The notes: generated by a model not told the origin, from the letters alone. A DNA stretch of 64,000 bases from Aporhodopirellula aestuarii (GCF_023701485.1 NZ_JAMQBK010000060.1:62001-126000); one strand, 5' to 3'; numbered from the stretch's first letter, positions 1-9,815 are shown. Numbers and translations: made by a program.

Positions 1-1481
1 ACACATACTTTGCGGCCCGCTGACTCCTGCTCATCGGTCTCACTCTCGGTACTTTCAACTGTCATCGTGAGTTCCTGAGGTCGCTGCAGTCGCAGCGTGG
101 GGTCTCCGAGCAGTTGATATAAACCGGCATGCTCACGGCGTTCATCCGCCAGATTGCTGCCGGCCGGCGAAATCAATCCAGCCAACCCGTCCACCATCAT
201 CTGGGTCGTTGAAACGGGAGCGGCAGTACCCTGCGGAGCCCCACCCACGGCAGGATTTTTCTGTAGCCGATGAATCGCAGCGAGCATCGCATCACCAAGC
301 CGTTCGGGCGAAGTCTCGTCACCAATCGGCTTGTATGCCGACTCGAGCAAACCGAGACCAAACCTCGCGTTCCCATAAGGCATCGTCAAACGGCTCGCCG
401 CGATCACCGCGATCGGTCCGCCTTCGGCGAGCAGCATACGTTCTGACAAACAATCCCCGGGGGCATCATACGCGCCCGCATAACACGCCAACAACACAGC
501 GATCGGCGATCGATGAGGATCACCTTCTAAATGGGCGGCGGTCTCGTTGTTGAGCAAAGACTCGACCTGCCATTCTTGGTCGCCGGTCTCGGGATTCCCG
601 TTCGAAGGTTTTGTCGTCGGCTGTGACAAACCATTCGCATCCTCAGTCGAACGCGTCAGGAAATCGAGACGATCGACGCTGCCGTGCCCCGCATACACCC
701 AAAACCTCGCGCCGCTGCGGTATCGCTGAATCACCGCCTCACCAAACGAACGACCCACCGGGCAAAACGCATGTCCGGGACTCGCATAAGCGATCTGAGG
801 TTTAGCATCCGCCGGCAAAACACTCGTTAACACCGTTCGCGTCACCGATTCGATCGCGCCATCCACCAGTGCGCCAAAACCGCCCACGCCCGCCGTCAGT
901 TGCAGACAACGGCGCCACGAGCCGAAATCAGGCGACGACTCATAAGAAACAATGCGACTGACCAAACCTGCCAACTGCTCCGGTGTAACCACCGGCAACC
1001 TACCGACGATGACATCCGAAATACCATCTCGATCGAAATCGGCGTATGGTAAATCAGTCGGATAAGTCGGAGTGGATCCGTATCCCGCGGTAACTTGGGA
1101 ACGCAAATAGAATGTCGGAATTCGACTCAATTTACCTGAACCGGTTACGGTACCCGCTCCGCCTTGGGAACCGAATGAAGGTGCATCCCCGACTAGAACG
1201 ACGTACTTCGTGTCGGGGCTACTGGTCTTCTGAATCGCTGCAGACATCCCATCGGTAGTCTGCTGTGGCTGACAAAATGCGAGCGTCAACCCTTCGGCCC
1301 GTCGAAGTGCACACCATGGTGCGAGTGCATCACGGTATTCATCGCCGCACACCACCACAACGTCTGCGGCCTGCGTCCATGTTGATAGCGCGAGCACGCA
1401 AACAACGCTGAATGATCGGACTAACGTCGACACGAATTGAACCCCATGACAACCGCTATTAAATACAAACCATCGGCTCAT
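1..1481 (-). CDS. Gingipain-like C25 family cysteine peptidase, C-terminus beyond window
   Basis: The reading frame stays open from an ATG at 1481 to the left edge, so about 493 residues are seen and the C-terminus is missing. This start has a GGAAGGAAA ribosome-binding sequence just upstream. An in-frame GTG at 1433 would remove the first 16 residues and begin directly before the hydrophobic signal-like stretch. Peptidase C25 signatures are visible: YAGHGS with the candidate catalytic His near residue 266, and LLACYAG with the candidate Cys near residue 333, followed by a GGPIAVIAASRLT block typical of the family. An Asp-rich stretch (residues about 140-150) resembles a calcium-binding or FG-GAP loop. 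The His-Cys spacing is longer than in gingipains because of a Ser/Thr/Asn-rich insert. The product is probably secreted; its substrate is unknown. Confidence 0.82.
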   Translation of the reverse strand, partial: MSRWFVFNSGCHGVQFVSTLVRSFSVVCVLALSTWTQAADVVVVCGDEYRDALAPWCALRRAEGLTLAFCQPQQTTDGMSAAIQKTSSPDTKYVVLVGDAPSFGSQGGAGTVTGSGKLSRIPTFYLRSQVTAGYGSTPTYPTDLPYADFDRDGISDVIVGRLPVVTPEQLAGLVSRIVSYESSPDFGSWRRCLQLTAGVGGFGALVDGAIESVTRTVLTSVLPADAKPQIAYASPGHAFCPVGRSFGEAVIQRYRSGARFWVYAGHGSVDRLDFLTRSTEDANGLSQPTTKPSNGNPETGDQEWQVESLLNNETAAHLEGDPHRSPIAVLLACYAGAYDAPGDCLSERMLLAEGGPIAVIAASRLTMPYGNARFGLGLLESAYKPIGDETSPERLGDAMLAAIHRLQKNPAVGGAPQGTAAPVSTTQMMVDGLAGLISPAGSNLADERREHAGLYQLLGDPTLRLQRPQELTMTVESTESETDEQESAGRKVC

Positions 1482-1563
1482 CCAACTTTCCTTCCGTGTA
1501 ACCACATCTGTAATCCCTTTGTTTGCATGACGACGAAGCTCTTTCACATCGCCGCTCCGCCCT

Positions 1564-2106
1564 CTAATCAATCAACGATTCCCCCGTTGAGCTCACATCT
1601 TCCAAATCGTTGCCTGCTAGCTCGCCACGATACCGACAGGCTTCGAGGAATGACTCGAGTAGCACCTGTGCGGCAATGGCATCGATTCGCTTTTTGGTTT
1701 TCTTTCGTGTCGTTTTACTCTGTCTTATCTTCTGGTTCGCGGCCACCGTGGTGTATCGTTCATCAAACAAACGCGTGGGTAGCTGCGTGACCCGCTTGAG
1801 CCAAATTGCAAACTTTCTCGCCTCCGCGCTCTTATCGCTTTCCCCGCCGTCGCAGTGAATCGGAAGCCCCACGACCCAAGCCGAAACACGCTCCTCGATG
1901 GCGAGTTTGCAAAAATATTTCTCGTCGGCTTCGTACCCGCCCGCGTCAGGTTGCGTCACCGGGTGAACCTCCAACGGACTCGCCAAGATCCGATCCGGAT
2001 CACAAATCGCAATCCCGATCCGCACCGTACCGTAATCCACCGCTGCAATTCGCCCCTCGGTCGGGAAATCGCTGGTCGGAGCTGCTGTTGTGTTATTCAT
2101 ACGCAC
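1564..2106 (-). CDS. ruvX: Holliday junction resolvase-like RuvX/YqgF
   Basis: This 180-residue protein has the RNase H-like fold signatures of the YqgF/RuvX family: AAVDYGTVRIGIA with the first acidic residue at Asp24, a VVGLPIHCDG block, DERYTT, and a C-terminal KKRIDAIAAQVLL helix carrying the last acidic residue. In other bacteria the family acts in 16S rRNA precursor processing and has been proposed to resolve Holliday junctions. Length is slightly above the usual 140-150 residues because of an N-terminal extension and a hydrophilic tail. Either ATG at 2106 or the one two codons later could be used. It is separated from the C25 gene by 82 bases and may be read together with it. Confidence 0.93.
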   Translation of the reverse strand: MRMNNTTAAPTSDFPTEGRIAAVDYGTVRIGIAICDPDRILASPLEVHPVTQPDAGGYEADEKYFCKLAIEERVSAWVVGLPIHCDGGESDKSAEARKFAIWLKRVTQLPTRLFDERYTTVAANQKIRQSKTTRKKTKKRIDAIAAQVLLESFLEACRYRGELAGNDLEDVSSTGESLID

Positions 2107-2194
2107 TAGTCAACGCAAGGTTCGCTACCACGTCAACGCCGAAAACAGCCACATCGCGACGATTTCGGCGTGGAGACACGCCGCGACGGCCCAA

Positions 2195-2710
2195 TCAGGG
2201 GTTGAGGCTGGTCTTTTCCTTCCCAAACGCCATCTCAACCGCTCGTTCGAGCCGCCCCCGCAACAACGTCATTTGGTCGGCACTGAGCCCCTGTCCGATC
2301 ATGCTCGCGACGTGCAAACAGGAAATAATTAGCAATCCGATCGGTACCGCAGCGAGTGACCAAGGCGTGTAGCCGAGCGCCCACTGCACGTACCCCGCGA
2401 TCATCGCCAAGCACATCAAAATGGCGACGACGAAATAAATCGCGATGAACATCGTCCAGACTTCCGGACGCGGGGAGAATCTTGCGAACAGTTGGGTGCC
2501 CGACTCCGTTTCGCTGAACTGGATCGAAAGATGCGGAGACCAAAAACGACGGTCTGGTCGATCAATTTTAAAATCGAAAACCGTTCCGGCCGATTCAGCA
2601 AATCCGCATAACTCCTCACTGGCAATCGCCGATTTCAATCGCTTGATCGCCTCTCTCTGATCCAACGGGACCTCAATCGTGAACGCGGGTTGAAGCTGAA
2701 AAATCTTCAT
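2195..2710 (-). CDS. Hypothetical membrane protein with two helices
   Basis: 171 residues with no family I recognise. Residues 1-90 are soluble and polar. Two adjacent hydrophobic segments follow (about 88-112 and 119-140), then a charged amphipathic tail. The topology suggests a small inner-membrane protein with both ends on the same side. It lies 88 bases upstream of ruvX and 61 bases downstream of the cNMP-binding gene, all on the same strand, so a loose operon is possible. Function cannot be assigned. Confidence 0.7.
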   Translation of the reverse strand: MKIFQLQPAFTIEVPLDQREAIKRLKSAIASEELCGFAESAGTVFDFKIDRPDRRFWSPHLSIQFSETESGTQLFARFSPRPEVWTMFIAIYFVVAILMCLAMIAGYVQWALGYTPWSLAAVPIGLLIISCLHVASMIGQGLSADQMTLLRGRLERAVEMAFGKEKTSLNP

Positions 2711-2771
2711 CGTCGATAAGCTCGGACAAAACAGTGACTCACGGACATCGATTCGATCAGGCGCGGATCAC

Positions 2772-3290
2772 TTACGACGTGATGTGATGGTGTCGCTGCA
2801 ATTCCTTAAGCGGCACGAGGAGTGCTTGTGGCTCGAGCAGTCGCCGCAACTCAAACAATCGCTGATCCGCTTTGCGAAGACGGCGACTAACCTCTCGACC
2901 CAAATTCATCATGATCATGGTGTACTGCTGGAGATCATTCTTACATAACGCTGCGATCGAGTTTCGCGAAATTTCGATCGAGCAACAGTCTGTTTTGGCG
3001 ACCACGCTCGCCGATCGTTTTTGAAAGTCGATCAATGACATTTCGCCAAAGCAATCACCGGCGCCAAGCGTGCTCAGCAGTACCGGTTCGCCCTCCCAAT
3101 CTCGCAAAACGTTCACGTTACCGGACTCTAAGATGAAGAATGATTCGGCGGTATCACCTTCACTAAAAAAGACGTCACCGACTGCTTTTTCAACATCCTT
3201 GGATTCTGCCAGAATGGCCTCGAGGGATTCTTCTTTCATCCCGCCAAAGGCGGCCATCCGACGCAATAATTCGATTCGTGTCGCAGTCAC
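2772..3290 (-). CDS. Cyclic nucleotide-binding domain protein without DNA-binding domain
   Basis: 172 residues made almost entirely of one cNMP-binding (CAP_ED) beta-roll. The phosphate-binding cassette is readable as GDCFGEMSL followed by RSASV at about residues 76-96. The segment FSEGDTAESFFILESGNVNV at about 42-61 is the typical first half of the roll. After the roll only an Arg/Lys-rich helix and a short tail remain, so the helix-turn-helix of Crp/Fnr regulators is absent. It is therefore more likely a stand-alone sensor or partner-binding subunit than a transcription factor. The ligand is not predictable. Confidence 0.85.
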   Translation of the reverse strand: MTATRIELLRRMAAFGGMKEESLEAILAESKDVEKAVGDVFFSEGDTAESFFILESGNVNVLRDWEGEPVLLSTLGAGDCFGEMSLIDFQKRSASVVAKTDCCSIEISRNSIAALCKNDLQQYTMIMMNLGREVSRRLRKADQRLFELRRLLEPQALLVPLKELQRHHHITS

Positions 3291-3495
3291 GTCGCTTTTC
3301 CTCGTTGCACTTGGCGAATGCGGTAGTCCGATTCAGACGACGTGTGACGACATCGGAACCGGCTGCTGGAAACCTACCGCCTAATCAACCGTTCCTAGTC
3401 TAACCGTTCTCCTTCCCGCAGGCGACAAATTTGCACCATTTTCGCACGCGTCCAATGTCGCAGTCGCGAGCCGCTCGTGCCCTCACGGATTCAGC

Positions 3496-5376
3496 CTATT
3501 TCAACTCATAGTAAAAGCGAAAGCGGCCGCCCGGTGCGGCATCACCGTTGGTGTATGTATCCATGATGTCACCGGCCGACTGGGCGTTATCAATCCATTT
3601 GAAACCGAGCGTTTTGGATCCCGACTCGAGATCGAGCACCTCCTTCGAAAGGGCCAAATGCCTCTGATTTCCTTCCGTACGTTCAACAACTCGTCCGACC
3701 GTTTCCCAACTCCAACCCCCTTGGCATCGTTCGATCTTGCCTCCGCGAACCAAAAACTCAAACCCTTCCCAGTTCTGCTGCCCAGGAATGTCCAGGTCGA
3801 TCAACAACCGCATGCCGTTGGAATCCTGAGGTTCGGAGATCGTCTCGCGGGTTTGCATGTAGAAGTAAACGTTGTCCGCATCCTCCGTCACTTTCGCGAC
3901 GTGAAAGTCGTTACGCCCCGTATGGATCGTGTAGTGATATCTACCGCACCCATCGAAATCTCGCGGGTCGGTATCGTGCACATGATCGCGATAGGTTGCG
4001 GAGACATCGTCCCACTGTGCCATCGATCCTTTGATGTCGATCGTCTTGTTATCCGTCGAGGTCGGTGCCGGTTGCATCCCTTTGAAACGACGAATATTGG
4101 CAGACATCTGCATGTAGTAGTTGTCCCCATACCCGCCTTTCATCATCTCCACATCCCGACTGTTTTCGACATCAAACTGATCGCAGAAGACCGGACTTCC
4201 AGACTCGTCGTCATTGAGCTGCATAGCGATCCATTCATTCCACCCCGTTACAAAGGTCACTTCGGGGTCGAGCTTCAACGCATATTCCCACTGCTCCTGA
4301 AAATTAAGACCGTCTAAAAACGCATCTTCGCGTGTATCGACCTTTCCATCGCTGAAGCTACGTCCGCGAGCTTTTCCGGAACTCATCATCTCCACGCGTC
4401 CGCTATCTTGATGCAGGTTCTGACCGACAGACACATTCACCTGCTCAGGCTGACTCGGATCTTTGTCATACGAATACACCTGCGGGTAGGTCGATTCCCA
4501 GTGCCACGCGTTCTGCGTATTGTCGAGTTTAAAAGGCCAGTGAGCTTTTCGCAGGGTGAAGAATTCCAAAACCTCATCGCTGGCTTTTTCAGGGTCGCAA
4601 ATCAGCAGCGGTTTGCCTTGCCACCGAAACCACAGCTCAGGAGACCGGGCCTGTTGATAAAATGTCTCATAGATACGTTCAGCGGTTTGCTTGGCCCGCG
4701 AGTTGACCATAAATGTGATCTGCGGCACGTGTTCACCAGCCAATCGTTGTTCCTCGAACACTTCCATCATCTTTAAAACAACATTCTGATAGATCAAACC
4801 ATTCGTTGCATCGAGCACTAGGAAATCGACCCCCGCATCGGACAACAACGCGGCATGCCGGCGAAGAACCCACGGGTCATCACTTCGGTAGTATCCGAAT
4901 AATGGCTCGCCCCAAAAGTGAAATGATTTCTTGCGCCCCCACGGCGGTGTCGCGCTGGTGGTCATCGCATCGGGATGTTGCTTTAGGATCATTGAGATGT
5001 CATGCACCGGGATGTTTTGCATCCACGCGAAATAAAAAATGCCGACATATCGATCCGATCGGAACGGCCGCACTTCCTGAGGTAACGGCATCGACCGACC
5101 TAACGCATCATTGCCTATTAAGAGTGGGGGAGCGGCACTTTGAGCGGCTGCGTGGTTCCCAACTAACGCGGCAAAAACAAGCGTGCCCCAAAGCATCGCC
5201 GCCGCCAAACACGTACTTTGGAAATGATCGCGTTGCCGCTGTGAGTTCGATGGAATGAAGACCAAGCGGAACAATATACGCAACAAAATTGGCTTCATTT
5301 GATTCGCCGGGAGGGATGGCGGAGGTGGGAATTCGCGTTGGAGGGCAGCAAACTCTAATGAGCTCACACCAATCAC
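3496..5376 (-). CDS. Secreted GH99-like glycosidase with C-terminal CBM9-like domain
   Basis: 626 residues from a GTG at 5376; an in-frame ATG 25 codons later (5301) gives a more conventional signal peptide and may be the true start. The central region (about 105-420) begins YVGIFYFAW and contains a VTGWNEWIA block, which recalls the GH99/GH71-like and WbsX families of alpha-mannan-type enzymes. The C-terminal part (about 445-626), with DIKGSMAQWDDV and later strands, resembles CBM9-like carbohydrate-binding or DOMON modules. The enzyme probably acts outside the cytoplasm on a polysaccharide. Family placement is by motif only, and the substrate is unknown. Confidence 0.65.
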   Translation of the reverse strand: MIGVSSLEFAALQREFPPPPSLPANQMKPILLRILFRLVFIPSNSQRQRDHFQSTCLAAAMLWGTLVFAALVGNHAAAQSAAPPLLIGNDALGRSMPLPQEVRPFRSDRYVGIFYFAWMQNIPVHDISMILKQHPDAMTTSATPPWGRKKSFHFWGEPLFGYYRSDDPWVLRRHAALLSDAGVDFLVLDATNGLIYQNVVLKMMEVFEEQRLAGEHVPQITFMVNSRAKQTAERIYETFYQQARSPELWFRWQGKPLLICDPEKASDEVLEFFTLRKAHWPFKLDNTQNAWHWESTYPQVYSYDKDPSQPEQVNVSVGQNLHQDSGRVEMMSSGKARGRSFSDGKVDTREDAFLDGLNFQEQWEYALKLDPEVTFVTGWNEWIAMQLNDDESGSPVFCDQFDVENSRDVEMMKGGYGDNYYMQMSANIRRFKGMQPAPTSTDNKTIDIKGSMAQWDDVSATYRDHVHDTDPRDFDGCGRYHYTIHTGRNDFHVAKVTEDADNVYFYMQTRETISEPQDSNGMRLLIDLDIPGQQNWEGFEFLVRGGKIERCQGGWSWETVGRVVERTEGNQRHLALSKEVLDLESGSKTLGFKWIDNAQSAGDIMDTYTNGDAAPGGRFRFYYELK

Positions 5377-5535
5377 TATAGATTAACGCCTCGCAAGTTG
5401 GAAACGTTCGCGTCGTCATTTGTAGCGAACGCTAGATCCCCCGCATAGATTGGATTTCCGACCGCCATTCACGAACAAGACCGACACCACGTGTACCTTC
5501 GCGATCGCCAATTGCGGGTCGACCAGCGTAACAAA

Positions 5536-7455
5536 CTAAATTTGGGTTTCCCGTCCGCTCACGTTGTTGATATCGGTTCCCACTGTCGGAAGAATCATTC
5601 GGAAGCAAGCTCCTCCATCTGCGGCATTGGTCACCTCAATGCTCCCTCCATGCTCTTGCATAATTTTTGCCGTCACAGGCAATCCCAGCCCGGTACCGCG
5701 AGCCCCTTTTTTCGATTCGAATAGCGAAAATATTTGCTCGCGTTCATCTTCATCGACACCTTCTCCATCGTCCTCGACGTCAACAATCCATCCGACTGCG
5801 GCGTCGAATCGGCTACTAACACGAATGGACGATTCAGCCGCATCGATCGCATTGGTAATCAGGTTGAGCAGTGCACGATGGATCGCATCGGGATCGAAGC
5901 TGGCAGTCGGTAAATCTTCCTCAAGATCACGTTGGAGACGAATATCCGACTCGTCTGCTCTGCCTTGCATGAGTTCCAGTACGTCGGTGATCGTCGCATT
6001 CAAATCGGCGTCAACTCGCTGCGGTTCACGCTCTTTCGAAAACGTGAGCATGTCGAGCACTAAGTTACTGATCCGTTCTTGATTCCGATCAACGATCGCC
6101 CACCCACGACGGATCGCCTCGGTATCGCCTTTGGAGAGTCCGGATTCGATGAGATAGCTGCCGCCACGAACGCCTTGCAGGATGTTCTTGATGTGATGCG
6201 ACAGTGTTGCGATCGTTTGTCCCATTGCAGCCAGACGTTCACCCTGCAACAGCGCCGAATAATAAAAAGTATCTTCGATCGCCAACGCAGCCTGATGCCC
6301 GATTGCGGTAATCAGTTTGAGGTGCTCGTCATGAAAACGCGTGGCCCCTTTCTTTTGAATCCACTCGCCGGGCGGCGTGTAGGTATCAACGTACAAGGCC
6401 CCGACCACGTCATAGCGACCTTGCAGCGGCACACAGAGCGCTTCGCGAACTCCTCCTTGCACAATTGAGGCTGCGTTATCGAAACGTTCATCATCGACCG
6501 CGTCGCTGGTTCGCACGCCCTCTTTATGCTGGAGAACATAGTCGAGGATCGTGTGGCTGATCGTGATTCGCCCAGGCGGCTTGGCCGGCTTGCCGGGGTT
6601 CGATGATGCCGACCGGCTCTGCTCGCGGTCACACCGAGCTGCCGGGGTCAGCCGCTTGGTTTCTGGGTCCCGCAACATCACGCAACCGCGATCCGCTTCG
6701 AGCCAATCAAAAATCAACTTCAAGACCCGATCGAGAACTTCATTCAGATCATCAGTACGCCCAACGGCGAGCGCCGTCAGATACATCACCTCGAGCGATT
6801 GATCGGTATCGAGAAAGCTTTTTGTTGGTTCATGAAGCGTTTGGATAACCGACGAGGCCGACTCGTCAAGCGAAACCTGATCACCTAAGTCATCGGCGAC
6901 TGGCTTTGTGCGATCGATATTTTCTGGTGGTGACTCGACCTTTCGGACTGCCGACTTGTCGCCAGAGGATTTCGATGTGCTGGATGGGCTCGCTTTCGAA
7001 CGGCGTCCCTTGGCCAAGATTTCACTTGCCGGCGAACCGCCTGGAGTTCTCCCCCGGGCCACCCCACCGCGTGAAAACGACGACACGATGCGGCTGGCAT
7101 CTCCCGCCCGCACTTGCCGAACGATGTCGACACCATGAGCGGCGTCCATCGCCGCGACATTCCCACCACCGGTAAAAATCAGCAGCGTCCCGCCGATTTC
7201 GATCCGGTCCCCACTGACGAGTTCGCGGCGAGATACCCGGTCACTGTTAACGAACGTTCCGTTGCTGCTGCCTAAATCGATCAGTTCATAACGTCCCGCC
7301 GTCAGATCTCCCCGGATCTCAGCGTGTCCTCGCGAAGCCTCGTTATCGAGCAACTGGATATCGTTCGTCGAGTCACGCCCCAATCGCGTGACCGGTGCAG
7401 CAATTTGAAAGTGCTTGCCCTGGTCACGTCCTCGAATGACAAACAACGAGGCCAT
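5536..7455 (-). CDS. FHA-GAF sensor histidine kinase
   Basis: I place the start at the ATG at 7455, because the FHA domain begins immediately (ASLFVIRGRDQGK); an in-frame TTG lies 11 codons upstream. Order: FHA (1-100, with GRDSTNDIQL and SSNGTFV), a Ser/Lys-rich linker, GAF (about 225-400, with DRGCVMLRD), a dimerisation helix with candidate phospho-acceptor His420 in LSHHIKN, and a HATPase domain with N-box NLITNAIDA, DDGEGV and GTGLGL. No membrane segment is seen, so it should be cytoplasmic. The FHA domain suggests that recruitment depends on a phospho-threonine partner. No response regulator gene is adjacent, so it is an orphan kinase. The residue after His420 is another His, where NtrB-like kinases have Glu. 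Confidence 0.9.
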   Translation of the reverse strand: MASLFVIRGRDQGKHFQIAAPVTRLGRDSTNDIQLLDNEASRGHAEIRGDLTAGRYELIDLGSSNGTFVNSDRVSRRELVSGDRIEIGGTLLIFTGGGNVAAMDAAHGVDIVRQVRAGDASRIVSSFSRGGVARGRTPGGSPASEILAKGRRSKASPSSTSKSSGDKSAVRKVESPPENIDRTKPVADDLGDQVSLDESASSVIQTLHEPTKSFLDTDQSLEVMYLTALAVGRTDDLNEVLDRVLKLIFDWLEADRGCVMLRDPETKRLTPAARCDREQSRSASSNPGKPAKPPGRITISHTILDYVLQHKEGVRTSDAVDDERFDNAASIVQGGVREALCVPLQGRYDVVGALYVDTYTPPGEWIQKKGATRFHDEHLKLITAIGHQAALAIEDTFYYSALLQGERLAAMGQTIATLSHHIKNILQGVRGGSYLIESGLSKGDTEAIRRGWAIVDRNQERISNLVLDMLTFSKEREPQRVDADLNATITDVLELMQGRADESDIRLQRDLEEDLPTASFDPDAIHRALLNLITNAIDAAESSIRVSSRFDAAVGWIVDVEDDGEGVDEDEREQIFSLFESKKGARGTGLGLPVTAKIMQEHGGSIEVTNAADGGACFRMILPTVGTDINNVSGRETQI

Positions 7456-7624
7456 GATGGGGTGGTTCCTATGAGTTTCACGCAACAAGAAAAACTGCCG
7501 TCATGTCGAAAACAAACGGCTCGGGCTCCCAAGATAGCTTGTCATTAGCGGGCATGTTTGGCTACCGTCGGACTTTTCTGAATCGACCTCGTTTGCGTTT
7601 CGCAGGGAATCCTCAAGCCCGTCC

Positions 7625-8734
7625 ATGTGTTGCCGCGGAATCTATCGACAATGGCGTCGAAATGACCGAAATAACCACATTGCGAGCCCCATCGTGGGGG
7701 CGTTGGTTGCGTGCGTCTTACTGGGCTGCCAAACGACCGCACCGATCAACCTTTGGCAGCCGCCCCAACTTGCTTCGTTGTCGGGCGAATCGCTCGTCCT
7801 GATGGAAATCGCCGGACCGACCGACATTGCCACTGGGCTCCGAGACGAATTATTAGCCCAATCCAAACCGATAGCTCAAAAAACTCCTACGCAAACGGTC
7901 CCTGAGAATACGGTCACGTTTCTTTTACCCGAACAAATCGCGGACGAATCCACCATCCGGCTCGTCTCGGGCTTTGAAAACGAACCGAGCGATCTGGCGA
8001 TCGCCGCGGCAGCCCGCCGGTCGGGGGTTCGCTATCTGATGCGAGGTGAAATCATGCACGCGACCGGCAACTCTCATTCCGGCGAACGGTTAAGCGTCGT
8101 CTGGAAACTGGTGGGACTCGATGCCGATAGCCCCACGGAAGGAATGCCCATCACCATCAGTCAGGAACAAATCGCCCAAAAGTATCCTGATCTGATGCAG
8201 GTCATCGATCCCCACACCCGCCTTCAGAAGGCGATGGTTCGCGAGACCCTCAGCCTCATCAATCAATCCGTGACCCGAAAAACGGCAATTCTGTCGGAGC
8301 CTCGCTACACGCTCGGCAGCGCCGCGGTGCGAGAAGGAAACCTCTTAGCTCAACAAGGCAAATGGCCAGCTGCTGAAAAAGTTTGGGTCCTGACGCTCGA
8401 GCGATATCCCGCTCAAGTCGGTGCCTGGATCAACGCTGCGATCGCCGCGGCGGCACGCCAAGACTTTGCCCAAGCAAAACAGCGGATCACGCGAGCGATC
8501 CAGTTGTCCGCGTTTTCGCCTGCCAATCGATCCTTGGCCAAAGAAACGCTCGTTTGGCTCGAGCTCCAACAACGCGACTACCACGAAACCTTTGGTCTAC
8601 CCGATCCTGCTGAAGGGTGGCGTGTGACTCACGGGGACGAAACGTCGCTCGAAAATTCAACGCTCGCGAATTCCACAATCGTGAGTGCAGCAAGCACAAG
8701 TTCGACGCCCGCGAATTTCACCCCAAATCGCTGA
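7625..8734 (+). CDS. Hypothetical lipoprotein with TPR-like C-terminal half
   Basis: 369 residues. A hydrophobic N-terminal segment ends in VLLGC with the lipid-accepting Cys at about residue 35, so a lipoprotein is likely. The middle (about 60-215) is an alpha/beta region ending in a helix-rich section. Residues 225-320 contain TPR-like helices (for example AAVREGNLLAQQGKWPAAEKV). The last 40 residues are Ser/Thr/Asn-rich. It is convergent with rsmH, separated by only 17 bases. Function unknown; the family may be limited to planctomycetes, which I cannot check here. Confidence 0.75.
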   Translation: MCCRGIYRQWRRNDRNNHIASPIVGALVACVLLGCQTTAPINLWQPPQLASLSGESLVLMEIAGPTDIATGLRDELLAQSKPIAQKTPTQTVPENTVTFLLPEQIADESTIRLVSGFENEPSDLAIAAAARRSGVRYLMRGEIMHATGNSHSGERLSVVWKLVGLDADSPTEGMPITISQEQIAQKYPDLMQVIDPHTRLQKAMVRETLSLINQSVTRKTAILSEPRYTLGSAAVREGNLLAQQGKWPAAEKVWVLTLERYPAQVGAWINAAIAAAARQDFAQAKQRITRAIQLSAFSPANRSLAKETLVWLELQQRDYHETFGLPDPAEGWRVTHGDETSLENSTLANSTIVSAASTSSTPANFTPNR

Positions 8735-8751
8735 ACAGCTGCCGATTCGCC

Positions 8752-9672
8752 TTAGGTTTCGTTCCGCTGGGCGACGCGTAATTTGGCACTGCGACTGCGT
8801 GGGTTACTTTGAACTTCCTCATCGGTCGGACGCAGCGGCTTCTTCGTCAACACAGTCCACCGATCGTCTTCACGGAACGCGTTCTTGACGATCCGATCCT
8901 CAAGCGAATGAAAACTGATCGCAGCAATCCGTCCTCCGGGTGCAATCCAATCACCCGCCGACGCCAAGGTTCGCTGCAGAATGCCGAGCTCATCGTTCAC
9001 CGCGATCCGCAACGCTTGAAAGGTACGCGTCGCTGGATGGATGTCATGATTTTTTGAACGTGGCACACACCGCCGGCAAATCTCGACAAGGTCACCGACC
9101 GTTCTGACCGGTGACTTTTCTTTCGCACGCAAGCAAATTTGCCGGGCAATTCGACGACTGAATCGCTCTTCGCCGAACTGATAGATCGCGTCGGCAATGT
9201 CTTTTTCGCTGTGAATGGCAAGCCACCGGTAGGCGGGTAAATCCGATTCAGGGTCAAACCGCAAATCGAGCTCCGCGTCGGGAAGCGTAAAGCTGAATCC
9301 TCGCTCTCGGTCAGCGAGTTGATCGCTCGACAATCCGAGATCGAGTACCAAAGCATCCGCGTGCGTGCGGCCGCAATGCGAGATCGCTGCCGGAGCTTTT
9401 TCGTAGCTACCGAGGAATAATTCGATGCGAGGATCGCCTCCTGGTCCGTCCGGAACGTCGTCACGACGAATCACCGCCGGATCACGATCCATCCCGATGA
9501 TCAACGGACTCTCACCGTCTGGACCTTCGTCGCTGGCGAGGACTTCACAAAGCAAACGGGTGTGCCCCCCGCCCCCGTACGTTCCATCGACGATCGTTCG
9601 TGGACGCAGCTCCCCGATCCATTGAACGATCTCATCGGGCATCACAGAAACATGTTCAGTAGTCACGATCAA
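8752..9672 (-). CDS. rsmH: 16S rRNA (cytosine-1402-N4)-methyltransferase RsmH
   Basis: 306 residues, normal length for RsmH (MraW). It uses S-adenosylmethionine to methylate N4 of C1402 in the 16S rRNA decoding centre. Recognisable blocks are TTEHVSVMPDE at the N-terminus, IVDGTYGGGGHT (SAM-binding loop), DALVLDLGLSSDQL, GFSFTLPDAELDLRFDP, and SFHSLEDRIVKNAF near the C-terminus. In most bacteria it lies in the dcw division cluster beside mraZ and ftsL. Here its neighbours are a thioesterase and a lipoprotein, in line with the broken-up dcw cluster of FtsZ-less planctomycetes. The ATG at 9672 starts the conserved N-terminus. Confidence 0.96.
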   Translation of the reverse strand: MIVTTEHVSVMPDEIVQWIGELRPRTIVDGTYGGGGHTRLLCEVLASDEGPDGESPLIIGMDRDPAVIRRDDVPDGPGGDPRIELFLGSYEKAPAAISHCGRTHADALVLDLGLSSDQLADRERGFSFTLPDAELDLRFDPESDLPAYRWLAIHSEKDIADAIYQFGEERFSRRIARQICLRAKEKSPVRTVGDLVEICRRCVPRSKNHDIHPATRTFQALRIAVNDELGILQRTLASAGDWIAPGGRIAAISFHSLEDRIVKNAFREDDRWTVLTKKPLRPTDEEVQSNPRSRSAKLRVAQRNET

Positions 9673-9815
9673 AAATTCTCGATCGTAAGAAGAACACCGC
9701 CAATATTCGCGGACATGACACAGAGAGATACGATGGAACGAGGCGACTTCGATCGCAACGGTATGGTCATGGACGATGCTTCAATGGTGAGTGCGTTGGG
9801 AACCGCTGCCGAAGC

